Both the position numbers and the translations under genes were made by a program. From positions 6,064,207 through 6,128,206 of the forward strand of contig JABACO010000018.1 in the NCBI GenBank assembly GCA_013339895.1: a stretch of DNA of 64,000 nt, given 5' to 3'. Positions 35,839 to 48,498 of this stretch are shown piece after piece. The notes under the pieces were generated by a model. The model was not told the DNA's origin and ran no database searches. It saw nothing but the letters and a program-made list of their open reading frames with translations. Source of the stretch: Ephydatia muelleri. Taxonomy: Eukaryota > Porifera > Demospongiae > Spongillida > Spongillidae. Numbering within the stretch: position 1 is the stretch's first letter; every line of letters starts with the position of its first letter.

Positions 35839-36246
35839 CAACTGCACATTCAGTAACTGAGTACAAAATGCACACAAACAAAACACACACAATACTACAG
35901 AAGAAACACAAGATGCAGTGCTCAATTTATTGTGGCAGGTATGGAAGCCCAGCTCCATCTTCAATCTCCATCCTTCTCCATTTCACTCTACTGCCACGAA
36001 TGCACAGATTTTTAGCACATAGACAGCAAAAAGCATCCTTGCACGCACATAACCCAGCACTTCACTAGGAGACTTGTGCCAAATTGCAGCTATCTTGTCA
36101 GCTAAATGATGCATAAATGTCTTTGCCTCGTGACCCAGTGACCCATTAGCTGTCACAACAAATGAAGTAAAAGATGCATTAGTGATTTCAGCAGCTTGTG
36201 AGCATTCTTGTTTCTTAGTGTGCTCAGTTGACGAAAGATTGAACAC
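35839..36246 (-). mobile_element. 5'-truncated non-LTR retroelement copy D
   Basis: A 408-bp minus-strand copy of the 3' end of copy B: STEHTKKQECSQAAEITNAS, GSLGHEAKTFMHHLADKIAA and the same 3' UTR. ACTTGTCACTTGAGA occurs at 35824-35838 and 36247-36261, a perfect 15-bp target-site duplication. It lies between the two TRPML genes. Confidence 0.9.
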
Positions 36247-36261
36247 ACTTGTCACTTGAGA

Positions 36262-37299
36262 TAGATATATAAAACTATCGGACTACCTATTGGAACGTTG
36301 TGACACGAAGGACAGCCAGCCCCTGTACGAGCCAGGTCGTTCAAATCGCAAGCCCGTATAATTGGCTAGCTGCTGAAACTAGGGCCTACTTTGGCTGATC
36401 ATGTCGATATTCGACCTTTATTAAAGTAGAAAGTTGCAATTACCATTTACTGCATGAGGGTCCAATGAGATAACACTGTTACCTTAGTGCTCTGAGTTGC
36501 AATAATAATAATAATTGTCCATAAATGTATACAGTGCACTAAAAATCTATGTATTTCATGCGCTGCTTGCTTACGGCCCGGTATTATTATACGTTTTACC
36601 TTTCTCACGGTTCTCAGTTACACTTTGCCTGAAGGCGACTCTGTCGTTTTTAATACGACAAAACGGTTCTTTTTCGCCTTCTGTTACCCCGCTGCGGTTC
36701 GTGCTTTCTTTAGTGATGTCCATGGCGCGTCGGATCGTCGCGCAATATAGATCACGTGAGCAACACTGCGTGACAAAATTTCCCCTCACGTACCCGGACC
36801 ACTGTACTAGCGACACTGCTACAGTAAATGGAGACACTTGCACAACTTTATTCCATTTCCTGCTCCTTACGCTTGCTTATGAACGTACGTGCGCGCCAGA
36901 AGATTGATGAGGGATCCGAGGTGCGCTGCCTGGTCTAGCTAGAATAGTGTAGGAAAGCTTATATGACCAGGTCCAGTCTATCAAAAGCAGTACACCCTGG
37001 TACAGAGTTTTGAAGTTTGGCTTATTGTTAGCTAGGCTTGTTTGACATCCCTATCTTGCTCCTCCATGAGTCATTGATCAAGCATGCTTTCGTTTTGCAT
37101 GACATGTCTCCATCTGACTCAAGCATTTAATTACAGAGACAAGGAAGATTGAGCTCAGTGTCTGAATACAAGACTAGTTCCACTTACAACACTCCCTCCT
37201 GATAGAAAAAAATGTACATGTACATAATGTCAATGATTTTGTCACCATCATTAGTTAAAAAAGTGTTGTGGGGCTCTGTCCCAGATCCCAATAGAAGAG
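36262..37299. other. unassigned region 5' of TRPML copy 1
   Basis: Contains a fairly CpG-rich patch (about 36570-36900) with a 130-codon plus-strand frame that shows no recognisable domain. No gene is supported. Confidence 0.35.
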
Positions 37300-38030
37300 C
37301 TTGCAGGGCCCCATACCCTCTAGCTGGATGTAAGGGGTGCCCCCTCTCACCCCCTAGCTGGATATAAGGGGTGCCCCTCTTGCCCCATAGCTGGATGTAA
37401 GGGGTGCCCCCTCTCGTCCCCTAGCTGAGTGTAAGGGGTGCCCCCTCTCACCCCCTAGCTGATGTAAGGGGTGCCCTCTCTTGCCCCCTAGCTGGATGTA
37501 AGGGGTGCCCCCTCTCGTCCCCTAGCTGGATGTAAGGGGTGCCCCCTCTTGCCCCCTAGCTGGATGTAAGGGGTGCCCCCTCTCGTCCCCTAGCTGAGTG
37601 TAAGGGGTGCCCCCTCTCACCCCCTAGCTGATGTAAGGGGTGCCCTCTCTTGCCCCCTAGCTGGATGTAAGGGGTGCCCCCTCTCGTCCCCTAGCTGAGT
37701 GTAAGGGGTGCCCCCTCTCACCCCCTAGCTGATGTAAGGGGTGCCCTCTCTTGCCCCCTAGCTGGATGTAAGGGGTGCCCCCTCTCGTCCCCTAGCTGGA
37801 TGTAAGGGGTGCCCCCTCTTGCCCCCTAGCTGGATGTAAGGGGTGCCCCCTCTCGTCCCCTAGCTGAGTGTAAGGGGTGCCCCCTCTCACCCCCTAGCTG
37901 ATGTAAGGGGTGCCCTCTCTTGCCCCCTAGCTGGATGTAAGGGGTGCCCCCTCTCGTCCCCTAGCTGAGTGTAAGGGGTGCCCCCTCTCACCCCCTAGCT
38001 GATGTAAGGGGTGCCCCCACTCGCCCCCTT
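37300..38030. repeat. about 31-nt minisatellite with higher-order pattern
   Basis: Units of CCCCTAGCTGGATGTAAGGG plus GTGCCCCCTCTCG. Variants (GAGTG, GATG, TTGCC) recur in a fixed order, giving a higher-order block of about four units. Confidence 0.9.
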
Positions 38031-38084
38031 CCCTCTCATATTAACACTCTCCCCCAATCTCTTCTTTACAGCATCCCCAGAGAA

Positions 38085-38240
38085 ATAAAGCCCTATGTTG
38101 CCCAGAGAAATAAAGGTGACTACAGCCCTATGTTGCCCAGAGAAATAAAGGTGACTACAGCCCTATGTTGCCCAGAGAAATAAAGATGACTACAGCCCTA
38201 TGTTGCCCAGAGAAATAAAGGTGACTACAGCCCTATGTAG
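38085..38240. repeat. 35-nt minisatellite, about 4 copies
   Basis: Units of GCCCAGAGAAATAAAGGTGA plus CTACAGCCCTATGTT. Confidence 0.9.
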
Positions 38241-38571
38241 TGGTTCTCATGTTGGTCTAATTTGCTCTTACACTTATTGGATGAACTCAGATAAGCTCAA
38301 AGACACCTTACAGCAAGATGTTATTTTTCTCCCCTTCAAGATTTTTTCCCTCATTTGGGGTTTTATAGTTTTAACTGCAGGAATTTTTTTTCCCTAAAGC
38401 AAAAACTCTGGAGTGCTTTAAGTATTGGAGATAATTTTGATAGTGAGATGTTTGAGGCAGGTGGAGACACAGAACGTGAAACAAAGCACGCTTGATTAAT
38501 GGCTCATGGATTAGCAATTGATGTCAAACAACATCTCACACAATGGTGCATTCCATATATAGCCCACTCAT

Positions 38572-38740
38572 AGCAAACATTCTCTACAAGAAAGTTGGTG
38601 TCAAATAGGCAATGGTGGTGTAAAAGGCACGGAGTATGTATAGTTTTTTAAATTGATTGTGAATGCTAATGAGTTGTGCTAATTAAATTTAATGCAGACC
38701 ACCAACTTTATCGTAGAAAATGTTTTTTATTTACTTGTAA
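38572..38740. mobile_element. MITE, degenerate copy
   Basis: Inverted ends CATTCTCTACAAGAAAGTTG and CAACTTTATCGTAGAAAATG with ATGGTGGTGTAAAA inside match the better-preserved element at 48599-48870. Confidence 0.65.
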
Positions 38741-39251
38741 TACCTCTGGTGTAATCTGGTATTAGTAGCTACGTTCCAAATACAGCTCACTTCAGTTTCT
38801 TCCTCGATGATATATGACCTCTGAGGACTATATATATTGAAGTGATTGGCATGTTTTTCTATAAAAGTACACGGTTTTATGACATGGAAGACATGGAACA
38901 AACATGAACTGGTCATTTTTGCGTGTTGTCATTAATAATCTGATTCTCAGTTGTCCCTATCAACATGAGTCACATTTTCTTAATGACATTCATTAATACT
39001 GTATCGATAGATGTACAGTACACAAGAAGTGATGACGATACCAAACAAGGATGTGTTTGACTATTAAACATAGTACCCGAGAAGACAAGTGGCTCAATGA
39101 CAAATAATTAAAAAATTTGAATGAACAATTCATTAAAACGAGTGTTCATACTAAAACTCTAGCACAACTCCAGTTCAAAACACACACACACCCATTGCAA
39201 AGCTACACACACATATAAACACACACACACACATGTAATGATGCTGCACAC

Positions 39252-42200
39252 CTGCAAAGGACTCAGTAGTGGTGACCATGAGCACTTCCATGGAACATCA
39301 CCTTGACTGATGACAACTGGTTTCTGCTGCTTCAAAATCTCTGGATCCACATAACTGCATGAAATGGAAGGCCAACTGACCACTGTACTGACCAAGCGTG
39401 GTCCAACAACGTGACATCACACGCCCACTTACGCAGCTGTGGGGATGATATCCCTGAGAGCCACACCTCCTGGAGTGAGTGGACCGGAGAACACAAACTT
39501 TCGGACTTCATCCTTCAAATGTGGGTCTTGACGCTGGAAACAAGAGGAAGAACTGGGGAGTACCCCAACCTTGGAAGAAAAGACTCAAGTTGGCTCAGAG
39601 GGAGGGGAGGGAGAGGGAGGGGATGGAGAGGGAGGGGATGGAGAGGGAGGGGATGGAGAGGAAGGGGATGGAGAGGGGAGGGGATGAGAGGATGGAGAGG
39701 AGAGGGAGGGGATGGAGAGGGAGGGATGGAGAGGGAGGAGGTGATGAGGGAGGGGACGGAGTAGGGAGAGGGAGGGGACGGAGAGGGAGGGGACGGAGCG
39801 GGAGGGGAGGAGAGGGAGAGGATGGAGAGGGAGGGAATGGAGAGGGAGGGAATGGAGAGGGAGGGGATGGAGAGGGAGGGGATGGAGAGGGAGGGGAGGA
39901 GAGGGAGGAGAGGGAGGGGGGGATGGAGAGGGAGGGGAAGAGAGGGGGGAGGAGAGGGAGGAGAGGGAGGGGATGGAGAGGGAGGGGATGGAGAGGGAGG
40001 GGATGGAGAGGGAGGAGAGGGAGGGGACGGAGAGGGAGGAGAGGAAGGGGATGGAGAGGGAGGTGAGGGAGGGGACGGAGAGGGAGGGGATAGAGAGGGA
40101 GGGGATGGAGAGGGAGGAGAGGAGAGGGAGGAGAGGGAGGGGATGGAGAGGGAGGGGAGAGGGAGGGGATGGAGAGGGAGGAGAGGGAGGGGATGGAGAG
40201 GGAGGGGATGGAGAGGGAGGGGACGGAGAGGGAGGGGATGGAGAGGGAGGGGTACCAAGGAAGGAAGACACTTTAGAATTTATTAGTCAGTTATTAAGTG
40301 CACAACAGACATGCATACATTTAGAGCATCATGTGATCCTATATAAGTGTGATCCTACATAAGACTGCACAGATACTCGAGTTTGTGAACCAGCTACTGG
40401 CATGTCCCAGGAGCACCTTTTTACCTGTGATTCCTCATATGACTGGATGATCAGTGATATGAAGAGGTTCAGAACGGCATAGATGAAAAGTATCAGAAAA
40501 ATGGTGAAGAAAAATTGGCTGAACACAAATACTCCGAGGCCATCAAACGTGGTCATCCCAGTGAAGGTGTTCCAGAGGTCATCACCATTGAGCATGGAGA
40601 AGAGGGTGTAGAATGACTGATCATTGCTCCCAAACTGCGAAGTTGTGTATCAAAAAAGAGTAAGTATATGCACAGAGGCATATTGTGCACAGAAAAGTAT
40701 ATATATATCAGTGAAATCGTGGCCAAATTAATATTTACGATCAATACAACTATTTGTTTTAAATTAAGACCAACTCTTATTCCAGCACTAACCAAAAACA
40801 TAACTTATTTCAACTAAACAGCCTCCGTAATGGTTGCTTGTTGTGAGATATTGAAAGTTTGATTCATTGGTTTGAATAAAACAGTGTTTCAATTTGGTTA
40901 TTAGATATTATAAATTATAGTATAGTGTTTTCAACATTATTATTTGCCAAAGTATTACAATTAATTCATCATAAAGCAGAAGGTTATATGCCACCTTGGG
41001 AACAATAAGCAGGACTTCTCGGTCAGTTTCTTTGCCTAGGCTTTTGTGTTCTTTTTGTTTTTCAGCTGATCTACCTTTTCCTTGTAAACAACAACATAAC
41101 ATTCACAACAAAATTAGTAGTATTTTATACATCCATTATGTATTGAAGCAGTGTATTCACTATACATGTGTATAGCTGATTATGTACATACAGACTGGAG
41201 TATGTACACACTGTAATATAAACGTGGTTTCACTATCCACAAGATATTATTCCATCGCCTCCATCTGACAAAATCACACACACCACACCACACACACACC
41301 ACACCACACACACCACACACCACACACCACACCACACACACCACACATAACACACACGCACTTCAATAAAACCCACCTTGTAGTGGAACGGAGCCAGAGT
41401 CACCCACCCGCACAGCATGAAGGCTGAGAACAGGATCCCGACACACACTAGAAACTTCAGCAGCCGTGGAAAGGCGATGTCCCAGTGCACGTGACAGAGT
41501 CTGGAGAGAGCAGAGTACAGCAGATCATTTCCCTAGCCACTGTCATTTCCCACCACACACCACAGCCACTGTCATTTCCCACCACACACCACAGCCACTG
41601 TCATTTCCCACCACACACCACAGCCACTGTCATTTCCCACCACACACCACAGGCCACTGTCATTTCCCACCACACACACCACAGCCACTGTCATTTCCCA
41701 CCACACACCACAGCCACTGTCATTTCCCACCACACACCACAGCCACTGTCATTTCCCACCACACCACAGCCACTGTCATTTCCACCACACACCACAGCCA
41801 CTGTCATTTCCCACCACACACCACAGCCACTGTCATTTCCCACCACACACCACAGCCACTGTCATTTCCCACCACACACCACAGCCACTGTCATTTCCCA
41901 CCACACACCACAGCCACTGTCATTTCCCACCACACCACAGCCACTGTCATTTCCCACCACACACCATAACCCCTGCACCCAGATATGTAGCTACCACTGC
42001 TGATTAACAAGTATTACAAATATTGTGCCCAATATTTGGCACTAAATAAACCATACTGCAACAAAAAACGTTAAAGGGTACAGTGTATTTAGAGATTACA
42101 TTAAACTGCTCGAAGTAGCTGATGTATCGTAGTACGGCTGCTGCCTGAAGAACCACACCCACTCCGAGCAGGTGTCGCACAAAGTCAACATTCGAACACG

Positions 42201-42765
42201 TCTGGTGGTTGAAAAGACATTTTATATTGCCTGCAGGAATTGCAAGTGACAACTGGTCCTTACTGCTTCGCACGAGTGGCTCATGTCTAGTATGATCTTG
42301 ATTAAGGTGCCCGACACGATGACCCCATCACTGATAATGTTGATGAAATGCCAGTACTCGAAGAGGGGAGCTCGCTGTGACCAGGTCAATGGTAGATTGA
42401 GGTGTTGGTGGTAGAACCTCCCCATGGCCTAGAGAGATTAGATGTCAGTACAATGGAGAGAGAAGGAAGAAAAAAAGATGCAGAAAAGAGAGGGAGGAAA
42501 AAATGTTCACGGAATAAACAATAATCACTCATAATTTGGTGACTTGGTTCAGGTACTGTACCCCTAGTTAAATGAATAACTGCTTATTAAAGAGTTAGGT
42601 GTATCCCACCCCACCCCAAACCGTGTGAATTTCGTTCAAGCTATTACTCTGTACCACATGTGGCCACAACACCTGTGCAATACGAGAATTCACACATGTG
42701 AGTTATAACTTGGATTTAAATTTCAACCATTTAAAAAACCCGTATATGGCACTGATTATTTTCCC

Positions 42766-42807
<42 letters not shown>

Positions 42808-45800
42808 CAATGCAACCTACTGTAGCCAAATTGAAGGCCTTCCTGAGAGCTCTAAGGGTTAAAACAAAAGTGGCGGCGCACAGCAGCAGTATCATAGCAC
42901 TGAGAAATGCCTCAAAACCCACAACTGTGTCCCAGACCCCTGCAATGAGGAACGGAACATGAAAGAGCATTTTCATGCATTACGAAATGCACCATAATTG
43001 CCCACCTGCTCTGATGCATGCACGTGTGCATACAAGTGCACAGGTCTTGCAAGGGATGTGTATGTGCTTGGGGATGTGTGGGAGTAGTGTTTGTGGTGAT
43101 GTGTGGGAGTAGTGTTTGTGGGGGATGTGTGTGTGTGTGGGGGGGGGGTTGTACCTGAGCTCTGAGACAATGTTCCATTATAGCAGTCTGTGCAGTCCTG
43201 GTTAGTGGTAAGAGTAAGCAGTATTCTCCCACCTCCCTCTGATACCATGGACAGCTAGGATCAGAACAGAACACCAAATGAAGGCTCAGTGGCTCCGATC
43301 ATTAGGCATGTGACATGACTGGTAGGAATTAATCATTTATAATGTCTTGAAGAGAACTACTGGCTATAATGTGCCCCCTGGCTCCAGATGATGGCACTGG
43401 CTATAATGTGCCCCCTGGCTCCAGATGATGGCACTGGCTAGGGACCAGTTTGATTTACATTCTAAACTTACCGTGATGGTGACAATGAAACAATGAACCA
43501 AGTTGGAGTGTATTATTCGAATATTGGAGAGAAAAAACTTGACATCCATGCTCAGAAATCTGTGCAACAGAAAATAAAATTTTAGATTGGAACCCAAATA
43601 CGATCTCAACTTCTCCCTCCTCCCCTTCCCCCTCCTCGTGACACTCCCACTTCTATCCCCCTCCCCGTGACACTCCCCCTTCTATCCCCTCACCACTTCC
43701 ACATTATTCATTCCTTTAAATGCCACACCCCCACACCCTTTTCACAATCCAATTGTAGTGACTTCACAACCATCAATGTTGACAATACAAGACAATCAAA
43801 ATGCATGGCACAGGGAAAAGTTTCGCATTCCCCAGTTGGATTTTGGATCCACAATCCCTGGGTGGAAAGACTTAAATCAACATTGGGCATTTTGATGTGG
43901 TTTGCTGTGTCTACTGTGATTGCTTATCACATTGGGATCTTGGATCAAAACCCAATGTTGGGAACTCGAAACTTTTCCCTGTGTGGCTGTTCAGTGCTGT
44001 GTGGCTGTTCAGTGCTGTAGCATCCAAACTGCCCAACAGGATTCATCTCCTACAATCACTACAAAGTATTACTTTCCAACATCTCAAAACTATTTGCTCC
44101 GTCTCTCACTCCATCCCTCTTCTAGCCAACCTTCATCTCTCACTCCATCCCTCTTCTAGCCAACCTCTGTCTCTCACTCCATCCCTCTTCTAGCCAACCT
44201 CTGTCTCTCACTCCATCCCTCTTCTAGCCAACCTCCGTCTCTCACTCCATCCCTCTTCTAGCCAACCTCCGTCTCTCACCCCATCCCTCTTCTAGCCAAC
44301 AGCACCACACACTACCTTCTCCACAAGCAGCCTCCCTACCTTCCCCACAAGCAACCTCCCTACCTTCCCCACAAGCAGCCTCCCTACCTTCCCCACAAGC
44401 AGCTACATACCTTCCCCACAAGCAGCCTCCCTACCTTCCCCACAAGCAACCTCCCTACCTTCCCCACAAGCAGCTACATACCTTCCCCACAAGCAGCCTC
44501 CCTACCTTCCCCACAAGCAGCTACATACCTTCCCCACAAGCAGCCTCCCTACCTTCCCCACAAGCATCCTCCCCACAAGCATCCTCCCCATAAGCAGCCT
44601 CCCTACCTTCCCCACAAGCAGCCTCCCTACCTTCCCCACAAGCAGCCTCCCTACCTTCCCCACAAGCAGCCTCCCTACTTTCCCCACAAGCAGCCTCCCT
44701 ACCTTCCCCACAAGCAGCCTCCCTACCTTCCCCACAAGCAGCCTCCCTACCTTCCCCACAAGCAGCCTCCCTACCTTCCCCACAAGCAGCCTCCCTACCT
44801 TCCCCACAAGCAGCCTCCCTACCTTCCCCACAAGCAGCCTCCCTACCTTCCCCACAAGCAGCCTCCCTACCTTCCCCACAAGCACCCTCTCTACCTTCCC
44901 CACAAGCAGCCTCCCTACCTTCCCCACAAGCAGCCTCCCTACCTTCCCCACAAGCAGCCTCCCTACCTTCCCCACAAGCAGCCTCCCTACCTTCCCCACA
45001 AGCAGCCTCCCTACCTTCCCCACAAGCAGCCTCCCTACCTTCCCCACAAGCATCCTCCCTACCTTCCCTAGTACCTTTGCAAGCAGCCTTCCCTTCCGCA
45101 CAAGTCCAGAAACTGCTCAAACATGGATGACCCATTTGGCATCAGATTGAAAGAAGCTGTTTACAAAAAGTTTAAAAGGATATCCTTCTTAAACACACAC
45201 ACACACACACACACACATACACACACACACACTCTCACACACACACACACTCACACACACACACTCACACACACACACACACATACACACACACACACAA
45301 CACACACACACAATCAAGAAACGGCACATAATGACACTGACTTGTGTTCTTTGCTCCGTCGAACGTATAGGTTCTCTTAGCTGGGTTGAGCTGGACTTGA
45401 GAGTACTGTGTGAGCACCACCTGGACTGGTCTAGGGGAATCACTCGTATAGTTATCGTACACCAGGGCATAGGCACCCATTAGCGCAGATATGTTGTGAT
45501 AGAACTGCCAAGGGGAAGAAAGGCAGTTAAATTGTATCATGGAGAAGAAAGGCAGTTAAATTGTATCATGGAGAAGAAAGGCAGTTAAATTGTATCATGG
45601 GGAAGAAAGGCAGTTAAATTGTACCAGGCCAGTTTTCCCTAGACTACATATACCTCGTTCCCTAGGCCTTTTTTCTGAACCATTCCTCTCCTCTTTACAC
45701 TTCTTCCACTTCCACACTGTCTCCCTGCGCCTTCCAAGCCCATCTTTCTCTTCCCCAAGCCCCTCCCATTCCCTGCGCCTTCCAAGCCCATCTTTCGCTT

Positions 45801-46367
45801 CCCCAAGCCCCTCCCATTCCACTCCTCTCCTGCCACTTCCATGTCCACACCCTCTTCCCAGCTCCTCCTCTTCCCCAGCCACTCTCCACTCCCTGATCCC
45901 CAGTCTTCCCATGTCCACACCCTCTTCTTCAGACCCTCCCATGTCCACTCTTCCCCAGTCCCTTCCATGCCCAGTCCCTCTTCCCCAGCCCCTCCATGTT
46001 CAGTCCCTCTTTCCCAGTCCCTTCCATGCCCAGTCCCTTCCATGCCCAGTCCCTCCCCCCCCCCCCTTAAAACTGCAGCTCTCATACCTGATTGCCAGCA
46101 TTGTTCAGAATAGACCTTATGTTGTCCCTTGTATAGCTATAGGACTGGTAGGTGTTGTAGGGATTTCCCCTGACAATGGGGACTGCTGTTGGTTGCTGTG
46201 CCAATGGAATTAGGAAGAAGTTTGAGAAAACGTCTTGAGTCTCTCCTGGAAAGCGAGAGTAATTTCTAAGCGGTGAATTCATGAGCAGAATGACCTGCAA
46301 GAGGGGTAGGGCACGAGAAACACACTTCATAGCAGAATAGAACTCTAGCTACATTTAAGATATATGG

Positions 46368-46419
<52 letters not shown>

Positions 46420-46659
46420 TACACACACATGTGTGTGTATGTGCACTTGTGTCGTTTCCTTGAACCCTCCCCAACACAAACTGCATAATCGTGAACCTCT
46501 TCCCCATTCCTATGCCTGCAAATGAGCATAACATGTGGAGCAGTTACATTCCAACAATACACCATTGGAAGAAAGAGAAGATGAAAGCAACCTTGACGTT
46601 TAAACAGCTCAAACAAAGTTTATGCCAATGCTAACCCATCCACACAATGCACACCCAAA

Positions 46660-46695
<36 letters not shown>

Positions 46696-47011
46696 CGCAC
46701 ACCACACGCACATCACACGTCCACACACATACACTCACCTGAGTTATAACGCAGACTGTTTGAAGCAGCTGGAGGACCATCTTGACCGGAGGACTGTGAT
46801 CTGCCTTCCACCTCGCAATTGGGTTGCTGATGTGGTAGAACATGTTGGTCTTTAGCTCACACTCGTCGTTGCTTAGCAACTGAATGTCAGCTCTTGAACG
46901 AAGCTTCTCCAGTTTTCTGTGCCTCTGCTGACCTTGTGCAGGTATGGCTGCCCCATAGCCGGCTTTTGGGAATGGGGAAGAGGGAAGAGTCAGCTGTGTA
47001 CAGCTCCTCAT
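39252..47011 (-). CDS. mucolipin (TRPML) channel, tandem copy 2
   Basis: Thirteen exons, high to low coordinates: 47011-46739, 46294-46088, 45504-45342, 45156-45075, 43559-43472, 43254-43155, 42939-42821, 42428-42264, 42201-42100, 41500-41377, 40634-40425, 39533-39433, 39354-39252. They give about 612 residues with exon phases equal to copy 1. Features: basic N-terminus with KTNMFYHISNPIARWKAD, TM1 KMVLQLLQTVCVITQVILLM, a lumenal domain with Cys pairs (QDCTDCYNGT) and N-x-S/T sites, TM2 in exon 7, EYWHFINIISD in TM3, and pore LFSMLNGDDLWNTF with TM6 in exon 11. Exon 10 holds one extra base in the CCC at 41481-41483 (plus strand) relative to copy 1, which shifts the frame at the start of TM5. 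Exon 13 either splices onward at a GTGTGC donor or reads through to a stop near 39159, so the C-terminus is uncertain. Several introns contain minisatellites. Predicted endolysosomal cation channel. Confidence 0.88.
39597..40252. repeat. polypurine (GGAGAGGGAGGGGAT)n minisatellite
   Basis: About 15-nt units in intron 11 of TRPML copy 2, starting about 60 bp from exon 12. The long Gly/Arg/Glu and Pro/Ser frames here are repeat artefacts. Confidence 0.95.
41528..41975. repeat. 29-nt minisatellite, about 15 copies
   Basis: Units CAGCCACTGTCATTTCCCAC plus CACACACCA in intron 9 of TRPML copy 2, beginning about 25 bp upstream of exon 10 in gene sense. The same intron of copy 1 also carries an array, but of unrelated sequence. 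Confidence 0.95.
44095..44300. repeat. about 35-nt minisatellite, 5-6 copies
   Basis: Units CTCTCACTCCATCCCTCTTC plus TAGCCAACCTCCGT in intron 4 of TRPML copy 2. Confidence 0.9.
44310..45070. repeat. 24-nt minisatellite abutting exon 4 donor
   Basis: About 31 units. On the coding (minus) strand each is GTAGGGAGGCTGCTTGTGGG plus GAAG. The array begins within about 20 nt of the exon 4 donor of TRPML copy 2 and resembles the exon end (AGGCTGCTTGCAAAG then GTA). Confidence 0.95.
45508..45625. repeat. 29-nt repeat, 4 copies, at exon 3 acceptor
   Basis: Units GAAGAAAGGCAGTTAAATTG plus TATCATGGA in intron 2 of TRPML copy 2, directly next to the exon 3 acceptor. Confidence 0.95.
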
Positions 47012-48040
47012 ACTCTGCTGATGTTTTTATTAAACATTTAGTTAATTGAAATTGAAATTGAAAGTCATGTGATGAAAGTTTGTGAGCACAACCTACTAAT
47101 AGCTATTCATCAGTTCCCAGGATAAATACACAGGCAATAATAACTAAATTTGTATGTTTAGGCTTGCCACTTGCCAATAGAGAATAACATGTGCAGCACA
47201 AACTGCTGTATACATGTAGTGCAACTGCAGACGTCTCCAATCGCAGGTTCAGTCTGCTGAAATCATATTAAGTGCATTCAGCAGTTCAGGTAGTTCGTTT
47301 TTATTGTAACTGTAATGGGAATGGACTTTGTCCAGATACAAAGGACCTTAAATCTGTCTACCAATGCCTGATAGACTATGATCACATGCATCACATGCAG
47401 GAGCCATTGAATCTGTGGTTGTAAATTATATAGCACGAATGGAAGCATTTCAGTAAATAAACCATACCATCCTACATTGAATATGAAAGACAGGCTGGAG
47501 GAATTTTAGGACAGCTACATGTACAAAGGTTTGAAATGTTTGGTTTCAAGTGATATCATCTAGTTCCACTAATGCTTAGCTTCTATGCAACTGAAATGGA
47601 CAAAATGTAGGTGAATCGTTAGACCAGCATTGAAAACATTCCAAAGGTCAGTGGGGATGCATTTCAATATACACACAACAACACTCAGATTAGTGTCTTT
47701 TTTATTGTAGCACTAACTCAATATCTGTGATGACTGACAGCTTATAAGGCCAAAATGATTGGTCATCCAAATTAGTAACCATTTATCTTCTTCCGCCAAC
47801 TCAATTAAATCCTCTTCCAATGTTACTATAAATATGACCATCTACATGTCATGTGATGTCATGTGGCCCCTTGTGCTATAACACGATCCCCCCTCCCCCT
47901 TGTGACCACCTGACCCCCTATGTGACCCCCTTGTGACCACCTGACCCCCTATGTGACCCCCTTGTAACATGTGACCAACCATCACTACAATGAGCTACGG
48001 TTGGTCGGAAGGCTGCGATCGTTCCAACTTCTCCCCCCCC

Positions 48041-48071
<31 letters not shown>

Positions 48072-48352
48072 CCCAAACTCAGCTTCCTCCGCGGCCATTA
48101 TCTCTCCTAGCTACCTTCGAATATGGACCAAGGAGGCGCATGCAATGCATGGTTAGCGCTCGTTTTTGAGAAAAGAGTGTGCAAGTATTTCGGCGCAGTC
48201 CGTTGCAAAGGTCACCCGACGTGCACGGATCAAGTGCAACTAGTTGGTTGCGCGCATCAATTTAGGCTTCAATTAGGGCAACAGCCTACCTCAATGGCGC
48301 TTGCAATGCTAAGTTATGCTAGCTTCTGGGTACTCACCTTTTCCTTCAACCG
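47012..48352. other. upstream region of TRPML copy 2
   Basis: No gene is recognised. It holds AT-rich sequence, short repeats of TGTGACCCCCTTGTGACCAC at about 47890-47965, and a C-run of about 26 nt at 48032-48057. Confidence 0.4.
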
Positions 48353-48498
48353 TAAATTTACCTACCTCCTTTCGTCAATATTATTTCCACGTCTCCATTC
48401 TGTGACGAAACATCGTCGCCGCTTTTGTTCTCAAGCTCATTTATGGAACCGTTGTAGTACTTGGCGTTATTGCAAATCGCTGCTTCAGCTTCAGCCAT
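48353..48498 (-). other. possible first exon, duplicated near SPT16
   Basis: A minus-strand ATG at 48498 opens MAEAEAAICNNAKYYNGSIN and ELENKSGDDVSSQNGDVEII before a GTAGGT/GTAAAT donor-like site. A similar stretch (ATG near 53271, MAKAKAAI) occurs in front of SPT16. The phase does not join TRPML copy 2 exon 1 directly, so its gene is unknown. Confidence 0.3.

Noticed and set aside
39500..40370. Long open frames on both strands (Pro/Ser and Gly/Arg rich)
   Set aside because: They are fully explained by a 15-nt polypurine repeat in a TRPML intron, with no start context or conservation.
42768..42962. Plus-strand ORF over the TRPML copy 2 TM2 exon
   Set aside because: It is antisense to a well-defined exon and starts in a (GT)n tract.
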